The position numbers were made by a program, and so were the translations under genes. The notes under the pieces are model-generated. The model saw nothing but the letters and a program-made list of their open reading frames with translations, did no database searches and had not been told where the DNA came from. 64,000 nucleotides of DNA from Locusta migratoria. Its lineage: Eukaryota > Arthropoda > Insecta > Orthoptera > Acrididae. Of the stretch, positions 24,631 through 35,205 are shown in pieces. The stretch covers positions 150,915,323 to 150,979,322 of the forward strand of contig CM048745.1 in assembly GCA_026315105.1 (NCBI GenBank), given 5' to 3'. Each line of letters opens with the position of its first letter. Positions within the stretch are counted from its first letter, which is position 1.

Positions 24631-24637
24631 TAATAAT

Positions 24638-24832
24638 GCCGGCAGCGGTGGCCGAGGGGACTGAGGCGCTCCAGTCACGGTCTGCACGGCCACTACGGTC
24701 GGGGGTTGAATCCCCCCTCGGGCATGGATATTTGTGCCGTCCTAGTTCGTAAGTAGTTTGAAAGTTTAGGGACTGATGACCCCGTAGTTAAGTCCCATAA
24801 GCTTAACAAACATTTGAACATTTTGAACATTT
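24638..24832 (+). mobile_element. tRNA-derived SINE (family 1)
   Basis: GCCGGCAGCGGTGGCCGAG head, B box with one base lost (GGTTGAATCC), full tail. TAATAAT-rich sequence on both sides probably contains the target duplication. Confidence 0.9.
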
Positions 24833-24849
24833 GAAAACTAATAATAATA

Positions 24850-25310
24850 ATGTCGTGTGGCTCATTGGCCTGGTGCAAGTCTTTCAATTGAACGCCACTT
24901 CGGCGACTTGCATGTCCCTAGCCTACCCCAGTTATCTGACCGGTTAAAGGGGACCTACAACTTAACGTGAAATCCGAACCACGTGTCGTTTCTGGCGACT
25001 CCTCACATCGTTGAGAGGTGAAGGATGGGTTAAAGTGCAGACTGAAAATCAGTTTTTATAAGGTATCTGAAGACTGACGATAAAGTAATTCAAGCAAGAA
25101 TCGCGAAAACTCCCTAAAGACGCATATGTCTAGTTTTGATAAGTCTGGATAAGCGATAGAAGACAGCAAAAGGAAATCTGAAGTTTTAAATTTTACTATT
25201 AAGAAATCGCTCACGCAGAAGGATAGTACAGAAATACCGTCGTTCGAGCATAGCAGAAACTCCCACAATCGAGGATATTCTTCCTGCAGAGAAGCAGGGG
25301 ATGGGGAGGG
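24850..25310. other. intronic stretch, probably pieces of other dispersed repeats
   Basis: TGGTGCAAGTCTTTCAATTG followed by GCCACTTCGGCGACTTGC (about 24870-24912), and ACCGGTTAAAGGGGACC (about 24940), read like fragments of dispersed orthopteran repeats. That is recollection, not a search. No gene is supported. Confidence 0.3.
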
Positions 25311-25317
25311 ATAGCGT

Positions 25318-25500
25318 GTCCATTAGAGATGGAGCACAAACAAGGGGAAGAACCATTCTGGAACTTGCGTATTGTGATTTAGAGAAATCACGGAGAACCT
25401 AAATCTCGATAGCCGGAGGGAGGTTTGAACCCCCGTCCTCACGAATGAAGTCCATTGTGCTAACCAGTGCGCCGCTGGCCTCTGTGTAGAGAAGCAGCTG
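25318..25500 (-). mobile_element. tRNA-derived SINE, third family
   Basis: On the - strand: GCGCACTGGTTAGCACAATG (box A region), GGGGGTTCAAACCTCC (B box), then GATTTAGGTTCTCCGTGATT and TTTCTCTAAATCAC. The same body recurs at 29778-29985. The left limit is approximate. Confidence 0.65.
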
Positions 25501-25639
25501 ACAGAGCAGAAAATTAATAACTTCCAGGTCCGGACTGAATCTCAGTTCAGTTTCACAGTGATTACCGTACGGTACTGCCCCCTTAGTTACTTCCATCTCT
25601 GTCGATGGGACGTTAAACTCAAAGCTTCCTTCCTTCCTT

Positions 25640-25775
25640 ACTTACTTACCTGGCATTTATCGGGAATTTTTGGCCCATTGGAAAGTACCAAGCGACTGGA
25701 GAAAAGCGCAAATGACTCCTGTTCCTAAGGAAGGCCAAAGAACGGACTAGTATAAATACAGGCCACTAACATTAA
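25640..25775 (+). pseudogene. LINE reverse transcriptase N-terminal fragment
   Basis: The + strand reads WKVPSDWRKAQMTPVPKEGQ followed by YKYRPLTLT, the opening block of a non-LTR reverse transcriptase. No further RT motif follows. Confidence 0.6.
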
Positions 25776-25799
25776 CGTTAGTCTGTTAAAAAAAATTAA

Positions 25800-25983
25800 A
25801 CTGTTTGTGAATCTATGCGACTTAACTACTGAGATTGTAAGTCCCTAGGCTTACAAATTACTTAAACTAACCTAAGCACAACACACATCCCCATGCCCGA
25901 CGGAGGAGTTGAACATCCGACGGCGAGTAAACGCGCACTCCGCAGCAAGGCGCCTTAGAGCGCTCGGACATTCCACCGCAGCG
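25800..25983 (-). mobile_element. tRNA-derived SINE (family 1), diverged
   Basis: On the - strand: CGCTGCGGTGGAATGTCCGA head, decayed B box, GGGCATGGGGATGTGTGTTG, and a tail with GTAAGCCTAGGGACTTA. Confidence 0.8.
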
Positions 25984-26109
25984 ACGTCAGTTTGTTGTCG
26001 AATTCTTCAACATATTCTAAGATCGATAAATTTTCTTGAAACGACAAAGCATTTTCCATGCACCATCAGGGCTTTAGAAAGCAGTACTCGTGTGAAACTC
26101 AGCTTTTCC

Positions 26110-26350
26110 TTTTCCTCGTGTGATATCTTGCGAGCCTTGGACGAAGGATAACATGCCGATTGCGTATTTCTCGATTTGCGAAACGCGTTTGACGAAGTGC
26201 CGCACTGCAGACTGCTACAGACTAGGTTCTCAGACCTATGGATGGCTCGAAGACTTGTTAAGTAACAGAACCGATCACGTTGCTCTCAACGGTGAGTATT
26301 GATCAGAGGTGCATCGTCAGAAGTGCCCCAGGAAAGTGTCATAGAACGGA
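26110..26350 (+). pseudogene. jockey-like LINE reverse transcriptase fragment
   Basis: The + strand reads YFSICETRLTKC and then YGWLEDLLSNRTDHVALNGEY across frameshifts. This matches the RT block between the first catalytic Asp and the GVPQGS motif in the related copy at 43430-43620. Confidence 0.65.
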
Positions 26351-26394
26351 TATTATTTTTTATCTACATAAATGTAGGTTTTCATTTTCTTTGT

Positions 26395-26960
26395 CTATCT
26401 TGTAATAGGGTCAGAATTGCTTCACATTTCTCCTAAATGCAAACTCTTCTTCTCTGCGTTCGGCTTCTACCAGAATGGAACATTAAAAGAAGCCGATGTC
26501 GGAAAAGGTCAATTTCGATTTAGGAGAAATGTAGGAACATGTGAAGTAGTTCGGATCCTACTACTTATCTTAGATTAACGAAAGAAAAATTACATTTGTA
26601 GTGTTTATAGATTTGGAGACGCATTTTGACAATGTTCACTGGAATACAAACTTTCCAATTCCGAAGACAGCAGGAGTAAAATATAGAGAACATAAGGTTA
26701 CTTACAACTTGTACAGAAACAGTTCACTGGCATGAAAGGAAAGCACTATTCGGATGGGAGTAAGACAGGGTTGTAGAATTTCTCCCAAGTCACTCAGTCT
26801 GTTTATTGAGCAACCTGTGAAAGAAAGATGGAGAAATTTGGAGAACGAATTAAAGTACAAGGAGAAGAAATAAAAACTTCTGTTTGCCGTTGAGAGGTGG
26901 AACTGAGCCTAAACGATAGTGCTTGAAAGGAGTGTATAAAATCAACATTAACAAGAGCAA
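26395..26960 (+). pseudogene. RTE-type LINE fragment
   Basis: Pieces FRFRRNVGT, VRQGCRISPKSLSLFIEQPV and KYKEKK on the + strand correspond to the better-preserved - strand copy at 47190-50480 (GFRRNVGIREA, VRQGSSLSPMLFNLYIEQAV). Frameshifts are frequent. Confidence 0.65.
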
Positions 26961-27354
26961 GCCGGCCGCAGTGGCCGAGCTGTCTGCGGCGCGCCAGTCA
27001 CAGTCTGCATGGCTGCTACGATCGGGGGCTCGAATCCCCCCTCGGGCATGGATGTTTGTGTCGTCTTTAGTATAAGATAGTTCATAAGTAGGATTTTTTT
27101 AAATGTTTGTTAAGCTTATGGGACTTAACTACGGGGTCATCAGTCCCTAAACTTACAAACTACTTACGAACTACGTTATACTAAGGACGTCACAAATATC
27201 CATGCTCGAGGGGGCATTCGAACCCCCGACCGTAGTGGCCGTGCAGACCGTGACTGGAGCGCCTCAGTCCCCGCGGCCGGCTACGTAGTTTGTAAGTTAG
27301 GGACTGATGACCCCTCAGTTAAGTCCCATAAGCTTAACAAACATCTGAACATTT
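26961..27354 (+). mobile_element. SINE (family 1) split by another SINE
   Basis: The head GCCGGCCGCAGTGGCCGAG and body run to about 27091; the tail resumes at 27282 with GTAGTTTGTAAGTTAGGGAC and ends near 27354. The gap is filled by a SINE in the opposite orientation. Confidence 0.85.
27092..27281 (-). mobile_element. SINE (family 1) nested in a SINE
   Basis: Full-length reverse copy: poly-T-like start, CATTTAAA-type tail, B box complement GAATGCC/GGGTTCGAATGCC, and GCCGGCCGCGG head at 27271-27281. It interrupts the + strand copy between AAGTAG and TTTGTAAG. Confidence 0.85.
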
Positions 27355-27574
27355 TTGTTTTTGTGATTGGGATGCGTTCCAGTTGTCTTAAAGACATGCA
27401 AGGAATTCAGAGGTGGGCTGCTAGGTTTGTTACTGAGGTTCGATCAACTCGCGAGTTTTAAGAACTTGTTGTGGGAACTCAAATGGGAATCTCTGGACGG
27501 AAGGTGACGTTGTTTCCGAAGAAAAGTACTGAACAAATTTAAGGCACAGAAATGCAAAGCTGCATGTAGAATAA

Positions 27575-29261
27575 GGACCGGTTCGTCCATCTCTCGTTAA
27601 TCTTCTCGTTAGTAAACGAGAAGATGCCCTTAACGTCCAGTTAAATGTGTTCGTTAAGTGCATTGCGTTTGTCATTGCCAAATACACCTCTCGTTTGCTA
27701 ATTCGGAGAAAACGAGAAGATACGATATATTTTGACTATGTTGGCAATAGAAACAAATGAAAGTGCCATCTGAATAAACAGCTGTTCACCATATTTGACT
27801 AGCAGGTTAGCAGACAGATGTTATTTGGTGCTATAGAAAACAAACGTGAAAGAAGCTCGAATTTTACAAGAAGTGAGTGCGAGAATTTTGTGTCATTAAC
27901 AGAGAAAGATAAGGATACATTGGACTGAGAGGGGCCAGTGTCACCTCCGAATAACTTTCCAAGCAGACGTTTTGCAGACACCAGCGAAGTCCCCTATGAC
28001 AATGCACATATTGCCAAGTGCATAGTGCAAGCAATAACTTACACATAGGCGAAAGTGCACTGTTCCTGTAGATCGGAGGTAGAAATCACATTTTAGGCCT
28101 TACACTAGGCACAACAAGCATAAGTAAATACTGAATTAATAAGTTTGCAGACATAATGTATTCTGTTTTCTATTACGACAGAGAACTTACAAAATGCATA
28201 ACTATCTGTTGGACTCTTCAGATGGTCGTGGAGTTTTTCATGCAGCGTTTCAACAGTGGCCTTTCGAAGACGAAATCGCGTAACAAATTCTGCATCATCC
28301 CAAGATTCAAAATGATTTACAAGAACATAAATATGTCTAGTACGCCTTATTGGGGCAATGACCTCCAGAGCGTGCAAAATATTGAAATCCTCTTAATTGT
28401 CAACCAAACCTCTTATTCCAGCCATTTTCATCATACCGATTCTCACTTAACTAGTCGTTACGCGTAAGTTTGTATTTTGATATCACAACAATAATTTTAA
28501 GGTTATGTTACGTATCTGCAATATATCAAACTCATCTAATTGCTACTGACGTGCATAGGGCGAGAAAATTTAACAGAAGCTGCTCTCCACACTAGTTTTT
28601 CATTCATTTAGTGCTTCTGTTATTTTATTCGATAAATAAGTCTTTATCGCGTGAATATATTGCGGTATTTTAACGCTTTGGAATCGAGCCATTTCATAGA
28701 ATATCACTTAACTGGTCGTTAGCCGTGTAATGAGCAGAATTCTACTCATTAACTTAACGGCCAGTTTGAGGTCTTTTAACGACAGGTTAACCGATAACGA
28801 AACGTTGACAACGCAATTCTCCGCTAACGACCAGTTAAAATCTTAATTGGAACTTAACGAGACATTGACAAACCGGCCCTAAGGGAAAAAAGGTTTTTTC
28901 ACATTCCAATACACCCTAATATTTCTCTACTGAGGACATAACACACTCGCACTAACTTCTTATAATATTCGAGCTTCTATCACGTTTGTTTTCCATAACG
29001 CCAATTAACAATTATCTGCTAACCTCTTCCCTGGTATTTAAATAAGTGAAACAGCTGTTTATTCAGACGGCACTTTCATTTGTTTCTATTGCCAACCTAG
29101 TCGAAATATATCGTACCTTCTCGTTTTCTCCAGGTTAGCAAACGAGAGGTGTATCTGGCAATGACACACGCAATGCACTTAACGAGCACATTTAACTGGA
29201 CGTTAAAGGCATCTTCCCGTTTACTAACGAGAAGATTAACGAGAGGTGGACGAACCGGCCC
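27575..29261. mobile_element. PIF/Harbinger-type DNA transposon with TAA target duplication
   Basis: Terminal inverted repeats of over 200 bp (27575-27790 and 29040-29261) begin GGACCGGTTCGTCCATCTC and end GAGGTGGACGAACCGGCCC. TAA flanks both ends (27572-27574 and 29262-29264), the Harbinger hallmark. Inside, the - strand at 28377-28105 reads VNHFESWDDAEFVTRFRLRK and ATVETLHEKL, like the N-terminal region of HARBI1-type nucleases. The DDE catalytic domain is absent, so this is a deleted, non-autonomous copy. Confidence 0.82.
28105..28377 (-). pseudogene. Harbinger nuclease N-terminal fragment
   Basis: A 90-codon open frame inside the Harbinger element. The segment FESWDDAEFVTRFRLRKATV resembles the helical N-terminal region before the DDE nuclease domain in HARBI1-like proteins. 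Only this region survives. Confidence 0.6.
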
Positions 29262-29440
29262 TAAGTCTGCTTTCACCAACTTACATTCTACATCTACATA
29301 GATACATTCGGCGGAAAGCCCACTAATTTAAGAGAAATTAGGGCTCTTACAGAGGCGTATAAAGTTGTCGTTTACCCCGCCAGATTTTTAAGTGACACAG
29401 TAAACGAAATTACTAGCAGTGGTAGGAGGTATCTTCTACG

Positions 29441-29777
29441 CACGGTATGGTGGCTTGTCTATCAGTGAGGAAAAGATCCACTTCGGCATTACGCGCATCA
29501 AAGGTAGGATCTGCGTGACTGACGTCAAATGACTTCCTCTTTGAAGGGATGCAGACCATATGCTGAACCCACTTACCTACAAACACACTGCCAAAATATC
29601 GTCTTGTGACCTTGTTATGTAAACACACATCAACAGCCACACATCTGACAACACTTTGCGCAAGTGTCCATTATACTATGTTGAAGCCTCTACCGTAACA
29701 TATGCTGTACAGGATGTGTAAAACCTGTGGTCCGTATTGCTGAAAAGAACGAACTTGCGGCTTTAAAGTCCAGTCGA
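29441..29777. other. intronic stretch with no recognised feature
   Basis: A 75-codon - strand open frame (29413-29640) shows no family motif. I see no repeat structure. Confidence 0.45.
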
Positions 29778-29985
29778 CAATGAGGTCATTAGAGATGGAT
29801 TATTTTTGGTAATGATGGGGAAGAAAATCGATAGTGCCCTTTCAAAGTAGTCATCCGGGCATTTTCCTGGAACGGTTTAGGAAAATCGCTGAAAACTCAA
29901 ATCAGGATGACTGGAGGTGGATTTTAACCGACGTCCTCCCGAATTCGAGCTTAGAATATGAACCATTTCGCCACCTCACTCGGTA
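29778..29985 (-). mobile_element. tRNA-derived SINE, third family, head lost or diverged
   Basis: On the - strand: CGGGAGGACGTCGGTTAAAA (decayed B box), CATCCTGATTTGAGTTTTC, CCTTTCAAAGT complement, and TAATGACCTCATTGTCGACT at the 3' end. It is related to 25318-25500. Confidence 0.65.
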
Positions 29986-30300
29986 GGAGGAACGAAATAG
30001 TTGGTACTCAGACACTTGTTGACATAGAAACTACACCACTCTATAATAGTCTTTTCTCTTTTGACATCATAGGAAAAGTTGCACATGTTGAGTGCGCGAT
30101 CGCTATTTGTAGAATTAACAATAGTTTTCTACCAGGATCTAGTAGTACTTTACAACTTCGTTTATTATTTGTACAGACGACCTATGATCTACGGATCTTG
30201 TAGAATAAATCCCAAATCCACCAAAATCAAACGAAAAATATATTTAATCAAAAAAAGCAGATAAAAATTTATTTAACGCTTTCCTGAGTGAGAATCTCCA
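29986..30300. other. intronic stretch with no recognised feature
   Basis: Short overlapping open frames (30079-30264, 29958-30203) lack any domain signature. The composition is AT-rich intronic. Confidence 0.45.
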
Positions 30301-31680
30301 ATCTTTCTAAGCTAACAACGTGAGTGTAGATATGAAGTGGCTTACATTCAAAGAAATAATATCGACAGTTATTTAGAAATTTATATTAAATAAATTAGCA
30401 AAAGAGAGGGTTGACCTACCGTGGTTCACAAAACGGTTTAGATCACTTTTACAAAATCAAGCCGGCCGCAGTGGCCGAGCGGTCAGCGGCGAGTCAGTCA
30501 CGTTCTGCACGGCCACTACAGTCGGGGGTTTGAATCCCCCTCGGACATGGATATTTGTGCCGTCCTTAGTATTAGCTAGTTCATAAGTAGTTTGTAAGTT
30601 CAGGGACTGATGACCCCGTAGATATGTCCCATAAACTCTACAAACATTTCTTTTTACAAAAGCAAAGGAAAAAGCATGCCAGATTTAAAAGGATATAAAG
30701 TCCCTAAGACTGGCAATCTTTTAAAGAAACTCTAAATTTAGCTCCAACTTCAATGCGAGAAGCTTATTATAGTTTCCACAATGAAACTCTGTCACGTAAC
30801 GTGGTAGAAAATCCGAAGAAATTCTGGTCGTATATAAAGTACACTAGCGGCAAAGCAAAATCAATACCTTCACCACGCGATAGCTGATGCTACTGATGAC
30901 AGTTGTGCTAAAGCAGAATTGATAATCACAGCTTTCCGAAATTCCTTCACCAAAGAGAGCGAAGCAAATGCTCCAGAACTCGAACTAAGAACAGCTGCCA
31001 GCGTGCGTAATTTAGAAGTAGGTACCCATGGTGTATTAAAACAACTTAAATCACTTAACAAAAGTAAGTCTCTCAGTCCCGATAGAAAACCAATTAGTTT
31101 CCTTTCAGAGTATGCTGATACAATAGCCTCATATCTATCTATCGTATGCAAAAGCTCTCTCAGCGGTTTAGATTTTGAATTATGTAAGATATCAGCATAG
31201 TGCAAACATTGGCAATTGACCCTTAATAATGAGGTCATCCATATGATCAGTAAAAGAAAACCCATTAAACTTAATTTACACGATAAATCGGTCAAACACA
31301 GCAGCCTTAATTAAATACCTAGGAGTAACAATTACTACACTTCTGCGTCTTATTTTTGGAGTATTTCTGTCCAGTGTGGGACTGACGGAGGATTAGGCTC
31401 AGAGAAGGACTGCTCGTTCTGTATTATCCCGATAAAGGATAGAGAGTGTCACAGAAATGATTGACGAGTTGGGTTGGAAACCACTAAAAGAAAGACGTCA
31501 TCCGTTCGGCGAGATTCATTTGCGTAATTATTGTCACCAACTTTCTCTTCCGATTGCGAACATATTTTGTTATCACCCACCTGCACACGATACTTGATCA
31601 TCTTAATAAGAGAAATTAGATCGAAAACGGGAAGATTCCCGCACGCTATTAGAGAATGGAACGGTAGAGAAGTCTCATAA
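30300..31680 (+). pseudogene. LINE relic (endonuclease end, RT start and RT tail; middle deleted)
   Basis: Before the SINE at 30461 the + strand reads a VDLPWFTKRFRSLLQNQ-type segment. After it come KFWSYIKYTSGKAKSIPS, FRNSFTKESEA, LKQLKSLNKSKSLSPD and ADTIASYLSIVCKSSLS (RT opening). From about 31260 the reading jumps to LIKYLGVTITTLLR, then MIDELGWKPLKERR and GRFPHAIREWN, the RT tail. The catalytic RT core is absent, so an internal deletion near 31200-31250 is likely. Confidence 0.72.
30461..30651 (+). mobile_element. tRNA-derived SINE (family 1) inside a LINE
   Basis: GCCGGCCGCAGTGGCCGAGC head and normal tail. TTTTACAAAATCAA at the left and TTTTACAAAAGCAA at the right (about 30652-30665) form a 14-bp duplication with one mismatch. 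Confidence 0.93.
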
Positions 31681-32384
31681 AAGATGTTCGATTAATCCTC
31701 CGCCATACACTTGAATTTGATTAACATATAATGAAATAATATCGGTGACAGAGCGTTGCTCGGGGATTTTTTTCCTGTTACTTAGTGATATTGTTATAAA
31801 ATGTTTTGCAACACTACCTACCGTTAAACGAAAATAACCACAAATGTCACAGTAAATATTTTTGTGCAAAATTTTCTAGATATTTCGAAGAGAAAAGTTT
31901 GGCTTGAAATGCAGAAACTGTTCCAGTTCGTTAGTGTAGCCGAAGAAAACCGTATCTAACATGTATTGTAAAAATGGAAAACATTATAGAATATAAAACG
32001 TTAGAATGGTATCAGAGGTACGCGAAATAAAAATGTACTCGTATAACATATATTTATTTTGGTACATTCTGTTGTTTCAGGAATGACATCTATGCAGGTA
32101 AATTAAATAAGCGAAACCAGATCTATACGCAAAATCTGATGCAAATCATTATAACCGTTTCATTACCTCCGTCTCACATGCAGTCACAGTCACGTCATCG
32201 TCGCACGCACATTACACGAGTGATGACATGTTTAATGATACGCAGTACGTCATTGCGATGGGTAATGACCTTCTGTGACAGGACGTAGTGACACAGTGGC
32301 GACGGTGTTACTCAACTACTCACCGCGTTTTCGAGGCTAACGTATCTTCTGTGATTGGAAAAATACGAAATTAACACACAGACA
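31681..32384. other. intronic stretch with no recognised feature
   Basis: AT-rich DNA. A 64-codon - strand frame at 31675-31869 has no signature. No repeat was seen. Confidence 0.45.
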
Positions 32385-32412
32385 CACACACACACACACA
32401 CACCACACACAC
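32385..32412. repeat. (AC)n microsatellite
   Basis: A run of AC dinucleotides with one interruption, directly before the foldback element at 32421. Confidence 0.9.
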
Positions 32413-32420
32413 ATATATAT

Positions 32421-33299
32421 AGGGTGTTTCACTAAGTGTGTTTGGCCGGCCGCGCTGGCCGAGGGGACTAAGGCGCTCCAATCACGGCCTGCACGGCCAC
32501 TACGGTCTGGGGTTAGAATCCCCCCTCGGGCATGGATATTTGTGCTGTCCTAGTTCGTAAGTAGTTTGTAAGTTTAGGGACTGATGACCCCTTAGTTAAG
32601 TCCCATAGACTATACAAACATTTAAACATTTTGAAGTGTGTTTGCCTCTGTAACTTATAAGATAATAGGTGACGGGAAATTTTAATGCGGTAGGTCAACA
32701 CAAGAAATGTTACACTTTTGCGGAGCTATGAACATAGTTCATTGTATCATTTTCCAAAGAGTTACACCACAAAGATATAATTTTTGTAAATGGAACAATA
32801 ATTTTTTCTATCGCGTATTGGATTCGTTTAAACCAGCTGCGTCCAAATCAATTTAAACTACATTTCTATCACTGTTAGATGGGAGCTACAGCCCTTCAAA
32901 GTTCCGGGGGCGGAGGCTGCGATAGCGTATCTGACTGGCTGAGTGGCTATCCCCTGGGGCACGGCCCACTGTCTCATAACCACCAGCCAGTCAGATACGC
33001 TGTCGTAGCATCCGCCCCCTAAAATTTGAAGGGTGGTAACTCCCAAACTAACAGTGATAAGAATGCAGTTTAAATTGATTTGGACGCAGCTGGTTTCAAC
33101 GAATCCAATGCACGATACACTATTGTTCCATTTAAAAAATTACCTTTGTGCTGCAACTCTTTGGAAAATGATACAATAAACTATGTGCATAGCTCCGCAG
33201 AAAGTGTAACATTTCTTGTGTTGGCCTACCGCATTACAATTTTCCGTCACCTATTATTTTATAAGTTACAGAGGCAAACACACTTAGTGAAACACCCTA
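32421..33299. mobile_element. foldback element with arms of about 350 bp
   Basis: It starts AGGGTGTTTCACTAAGTGTG and ends with the reverse complement CACTTAGTGAAACACCCT at 33299. Almost the whole length is symmetrical around about 32965 once the SINE at 32445-32633 is removed: GCGATAGCGTATCTGACTGG (32920) mirrors CCAGTCAGATACGCTGTCG (32988). AT-rich ATAT flanks suggest a TA-type target. No transposase is encoded. Confidence 0.88.
32445..32633 (+). mobile_element. tRNA-derived SINE (family 1) inside the foldback element
   Basis: GCCGGCCGCGCTGGCCGAG head, GGGGTTAGAATCC decayed B box, normal tail. AAGTGTGTTTG is duplicated on both sides (32434-32444 and 32634-32644). Confidence 0.92.
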
Positions 33300-33892
33300 T
33301 ATTATGCCCAAAGGAATCACTTGATATATTGCAAAAAAAAAAAAAAAAATCGAAATATTTGGAATGAGGAAAAACTGCCTGAAGTTGGAAAACGGCCCTG
33401 ATCCATCCCTTACAAAAGGAAGGCAGCATGAAAGACATTTATAACTACCGAGGAATATCCCTGCTACCAGTAACTTATAAAATTCTCTCACTCGCCATTC
33501 TGGAGCGCATAGAAGCCTAAGTCGCAAATCAAACAGGTGAATACCTAGGGGGCTTCATAAAAAGTCGCACAACAGCCGATCTATAACCTCAAACAATAAT
33601 CAAATATTTGAACTTCAAGAAGGCATACGAATCCATAGACCGGGAGGTCCTACTGAACATCCGAAACGAGTTCGGAATTGACCTTAAACTGCAGGGATTG
33701 ATTACAGCTACCCTGACGGATACAAAATCCAAATTCCTTGGGTATCTTTCGGATTGAGGTCAAAACGGGGGTCAGGCAAGGTGATGGTCTGTCTCCAATG
33801 CTTTTCAACTGCGACCTTGAAAAGATCATCAGAACCTGGCGCGAAATATCAATGAAAATAGCCCATTACGAATTAGGACCGAGGGGGGATCG

Positions 33893-34060
33893 CTGCCGAG
33901 CGGTCTGGAGCGCCTCCCCGCTGTGGTTTGAATCCTTCCTTGGGCATGGATGTGTGTGTTGTCCTTAGGTTAGTTTTAGTTTAAGTAGTTTGTATGTCTA
34001 GGGACTGATGACCAACATAGTTTGGTCCCATATAATTACAAACATTTGAAAATTTTCGAA
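33893..34060 (+). mobile_element. SINE (family 1 variant) inside the LINE
   Basis: CGAGCGGTCTGG, B-box-like GTGGTTTGAATCC, GGGCATGGATGTGTGTGTTG and a tail with GACCAACATAGTTTGGTCCC. It is flanked by GGGGATCG at 33885-33892 and 34061-34068. This tail variant differs from the ACCCCGTAGTTAAG copies. Confidence 0.85.
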
Positions 34061-34204
34061 GGGGATCGAGGTAGACTGCTTGCCTTTTACCGATGACATT
34101 GTCATACTGTAAGACGACATAGACATCACTAACATTAAAGAAGCCCGACCAAAACTTCGTATTAAATATGGGGTCATCGCCCGGATTGTCAAAAGTCTTA
34201 TTTG

Positions 34205-34398
34205 GGTGTAAGGTTTATTTTTCTCTTTAAGATTATTTGGTGGTGTTATTATTAGATTTGTTTGTTTTTGTCAGGTTGATTTGATGTCTCTAATTGCTTA
34301 TTCTTCTGTTGCTCATATGAGATTAGTAATTTGTGGTTTGATAACTATAAATTGGTGGGGATGTATAGGTTCTCTCTCTTTAATAATTGGTCATGGGG
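34205..34398 (+). pseudogene. nad4: nuclear mitochondrial insert (NUMT), ND4 fragment
   Basis: In frame from about 34212 the + strand reads GLFFSLRLFGGVII, CFCQVDLMSLIAYSSVAHM and LITINWWGCIGSLSLIIGHG. QVDLMSLIAYSSVAHM and a following NxWG and GHG are conserved in NADH dehydrogenase subunit 4. AGA codons fall where Ser is expected and ATA where Met is expected, as in the invertebrate mitochondrial code. The strand is T- and G-rich, as ND4 coding strands are in insects. About 195 bp are present. It lies between parts of a LINE. Confidence 0.85.
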
Positions 34399-34447
34399 TA
34401 CCTAGATGAGATCATAATGAAAAATGGACTGGACAAGAAAGCGCTTA

Positions 34448-34631
34448 AATGTTCAAATGTTTGTATATCTTATGGGACTTAACTACGGGGTCATCAGTCC
34501 CTAAACTTACAAACTAGCTAATACTAAGGACGGCTCAAATATCCATGCCCGAGGGGGGATTAGAACCCCCGACCGTAGTGGCCCTGCAGACCGTGACTGG
34601 AGCGCCTCAGTCCCCTCGGCCACCGCGGCCG
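34448..34631 (-). mobile_element. tRNA-derived SINE (family 1) with 15-bp target duplication
   Basis: Reverse copy ending in GGCCGCGGTGGCCGAGG on the - strand. ACAAGAAAGCGCTTA (34433-34447) and ACAAGGAAGCGCTTA (34632-34646) flank it. The LINE frame resumes after it. Confidence 0.94.
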
Positions 34632-35205
34632 ACAAGGAAGCGCTTAGGGAACGGATACGCAAACTAGAAACAGCCTACCAAACATCCTACACGATCTACA
34701 ACAATAAATGCCTTTGTAAAATGTAATCTTTTACGGCCGGAAAGGTCAAAATTACTAAAACTTTCCGGGGTATTATGCCATGGTCTTATGGATTTGTTAT
34801 GGAAGCCCAACGTTTCGTCCCCGACTGCGGAGGACATTTTCAAGGGGGATCGTGTCACTTGTGAATGTCCGATGCACACCCTGGCTCGCTACTGACTGAA
34901 GCCAAACGCCGTTTACGAGGGCCCTTTTTGATATGCGCACGCAATTCGTCGTTGCTGATTGCCGTCGTCCGTTAATATAGTCCCATGGTGGAAGACTGTT
35001 AATTTCTTCTTCAAAACCGCAATCCAGATTTCATTTATTTTAACGCCTTCCTCCATCCTATTGAAATTATTGGGGTGTTGTACTTTTTCTATAGCCTCTC
35101 TGTACAGTGTTTCGTGGTAACCATTTGTGGCTGCTAAAACCTGAGTCTTATCAAATTGAATAAGGTGGTCCCCTATATCAAGAATTCGTCAAATTTTATA
35201 AGTAA

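Larger units (their letters stand above)
27370..29440 (+). pseudogene. 3' end of a jockey-like LINE interrupted by a Harbinger element
   Basis: The + strand at 27395-27570 reads MQGIQRWAARFVTEVRSTRE, matching IEAVQRRATRFLTGR in the copy at 44130. After the Harbinger insertion it resumes near 29325 with an EKLGLLQRR-type tail (AGAGAAATTAGGGCTC), equivalent to IREIRARTES at 44370. Confidence 0.6.
33360..34744 (+). pseudogene. LINE reverse transcriptase, 5' part, broken by several insertions
   Basis: The + strand reads MKDIYNYRGISLLPVTYKIL (33428), LNFKKAYESIDREVLLN (33612), KTGVRQGDGLSPMLFNCDLE (33760), GIEVDCLPFTDDIVIL (34062; the FADD box reads FTDD) and LRERIRKLETAYQTSYTIYN (34648). Stops and frameshifts are frequent. 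A SINE splits it at 33893, mitochondrial-like DNA at about 34205 and a second SINE at 34448. The downstream part continues beyond the PLE at 38283. Confidence 0.85.
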
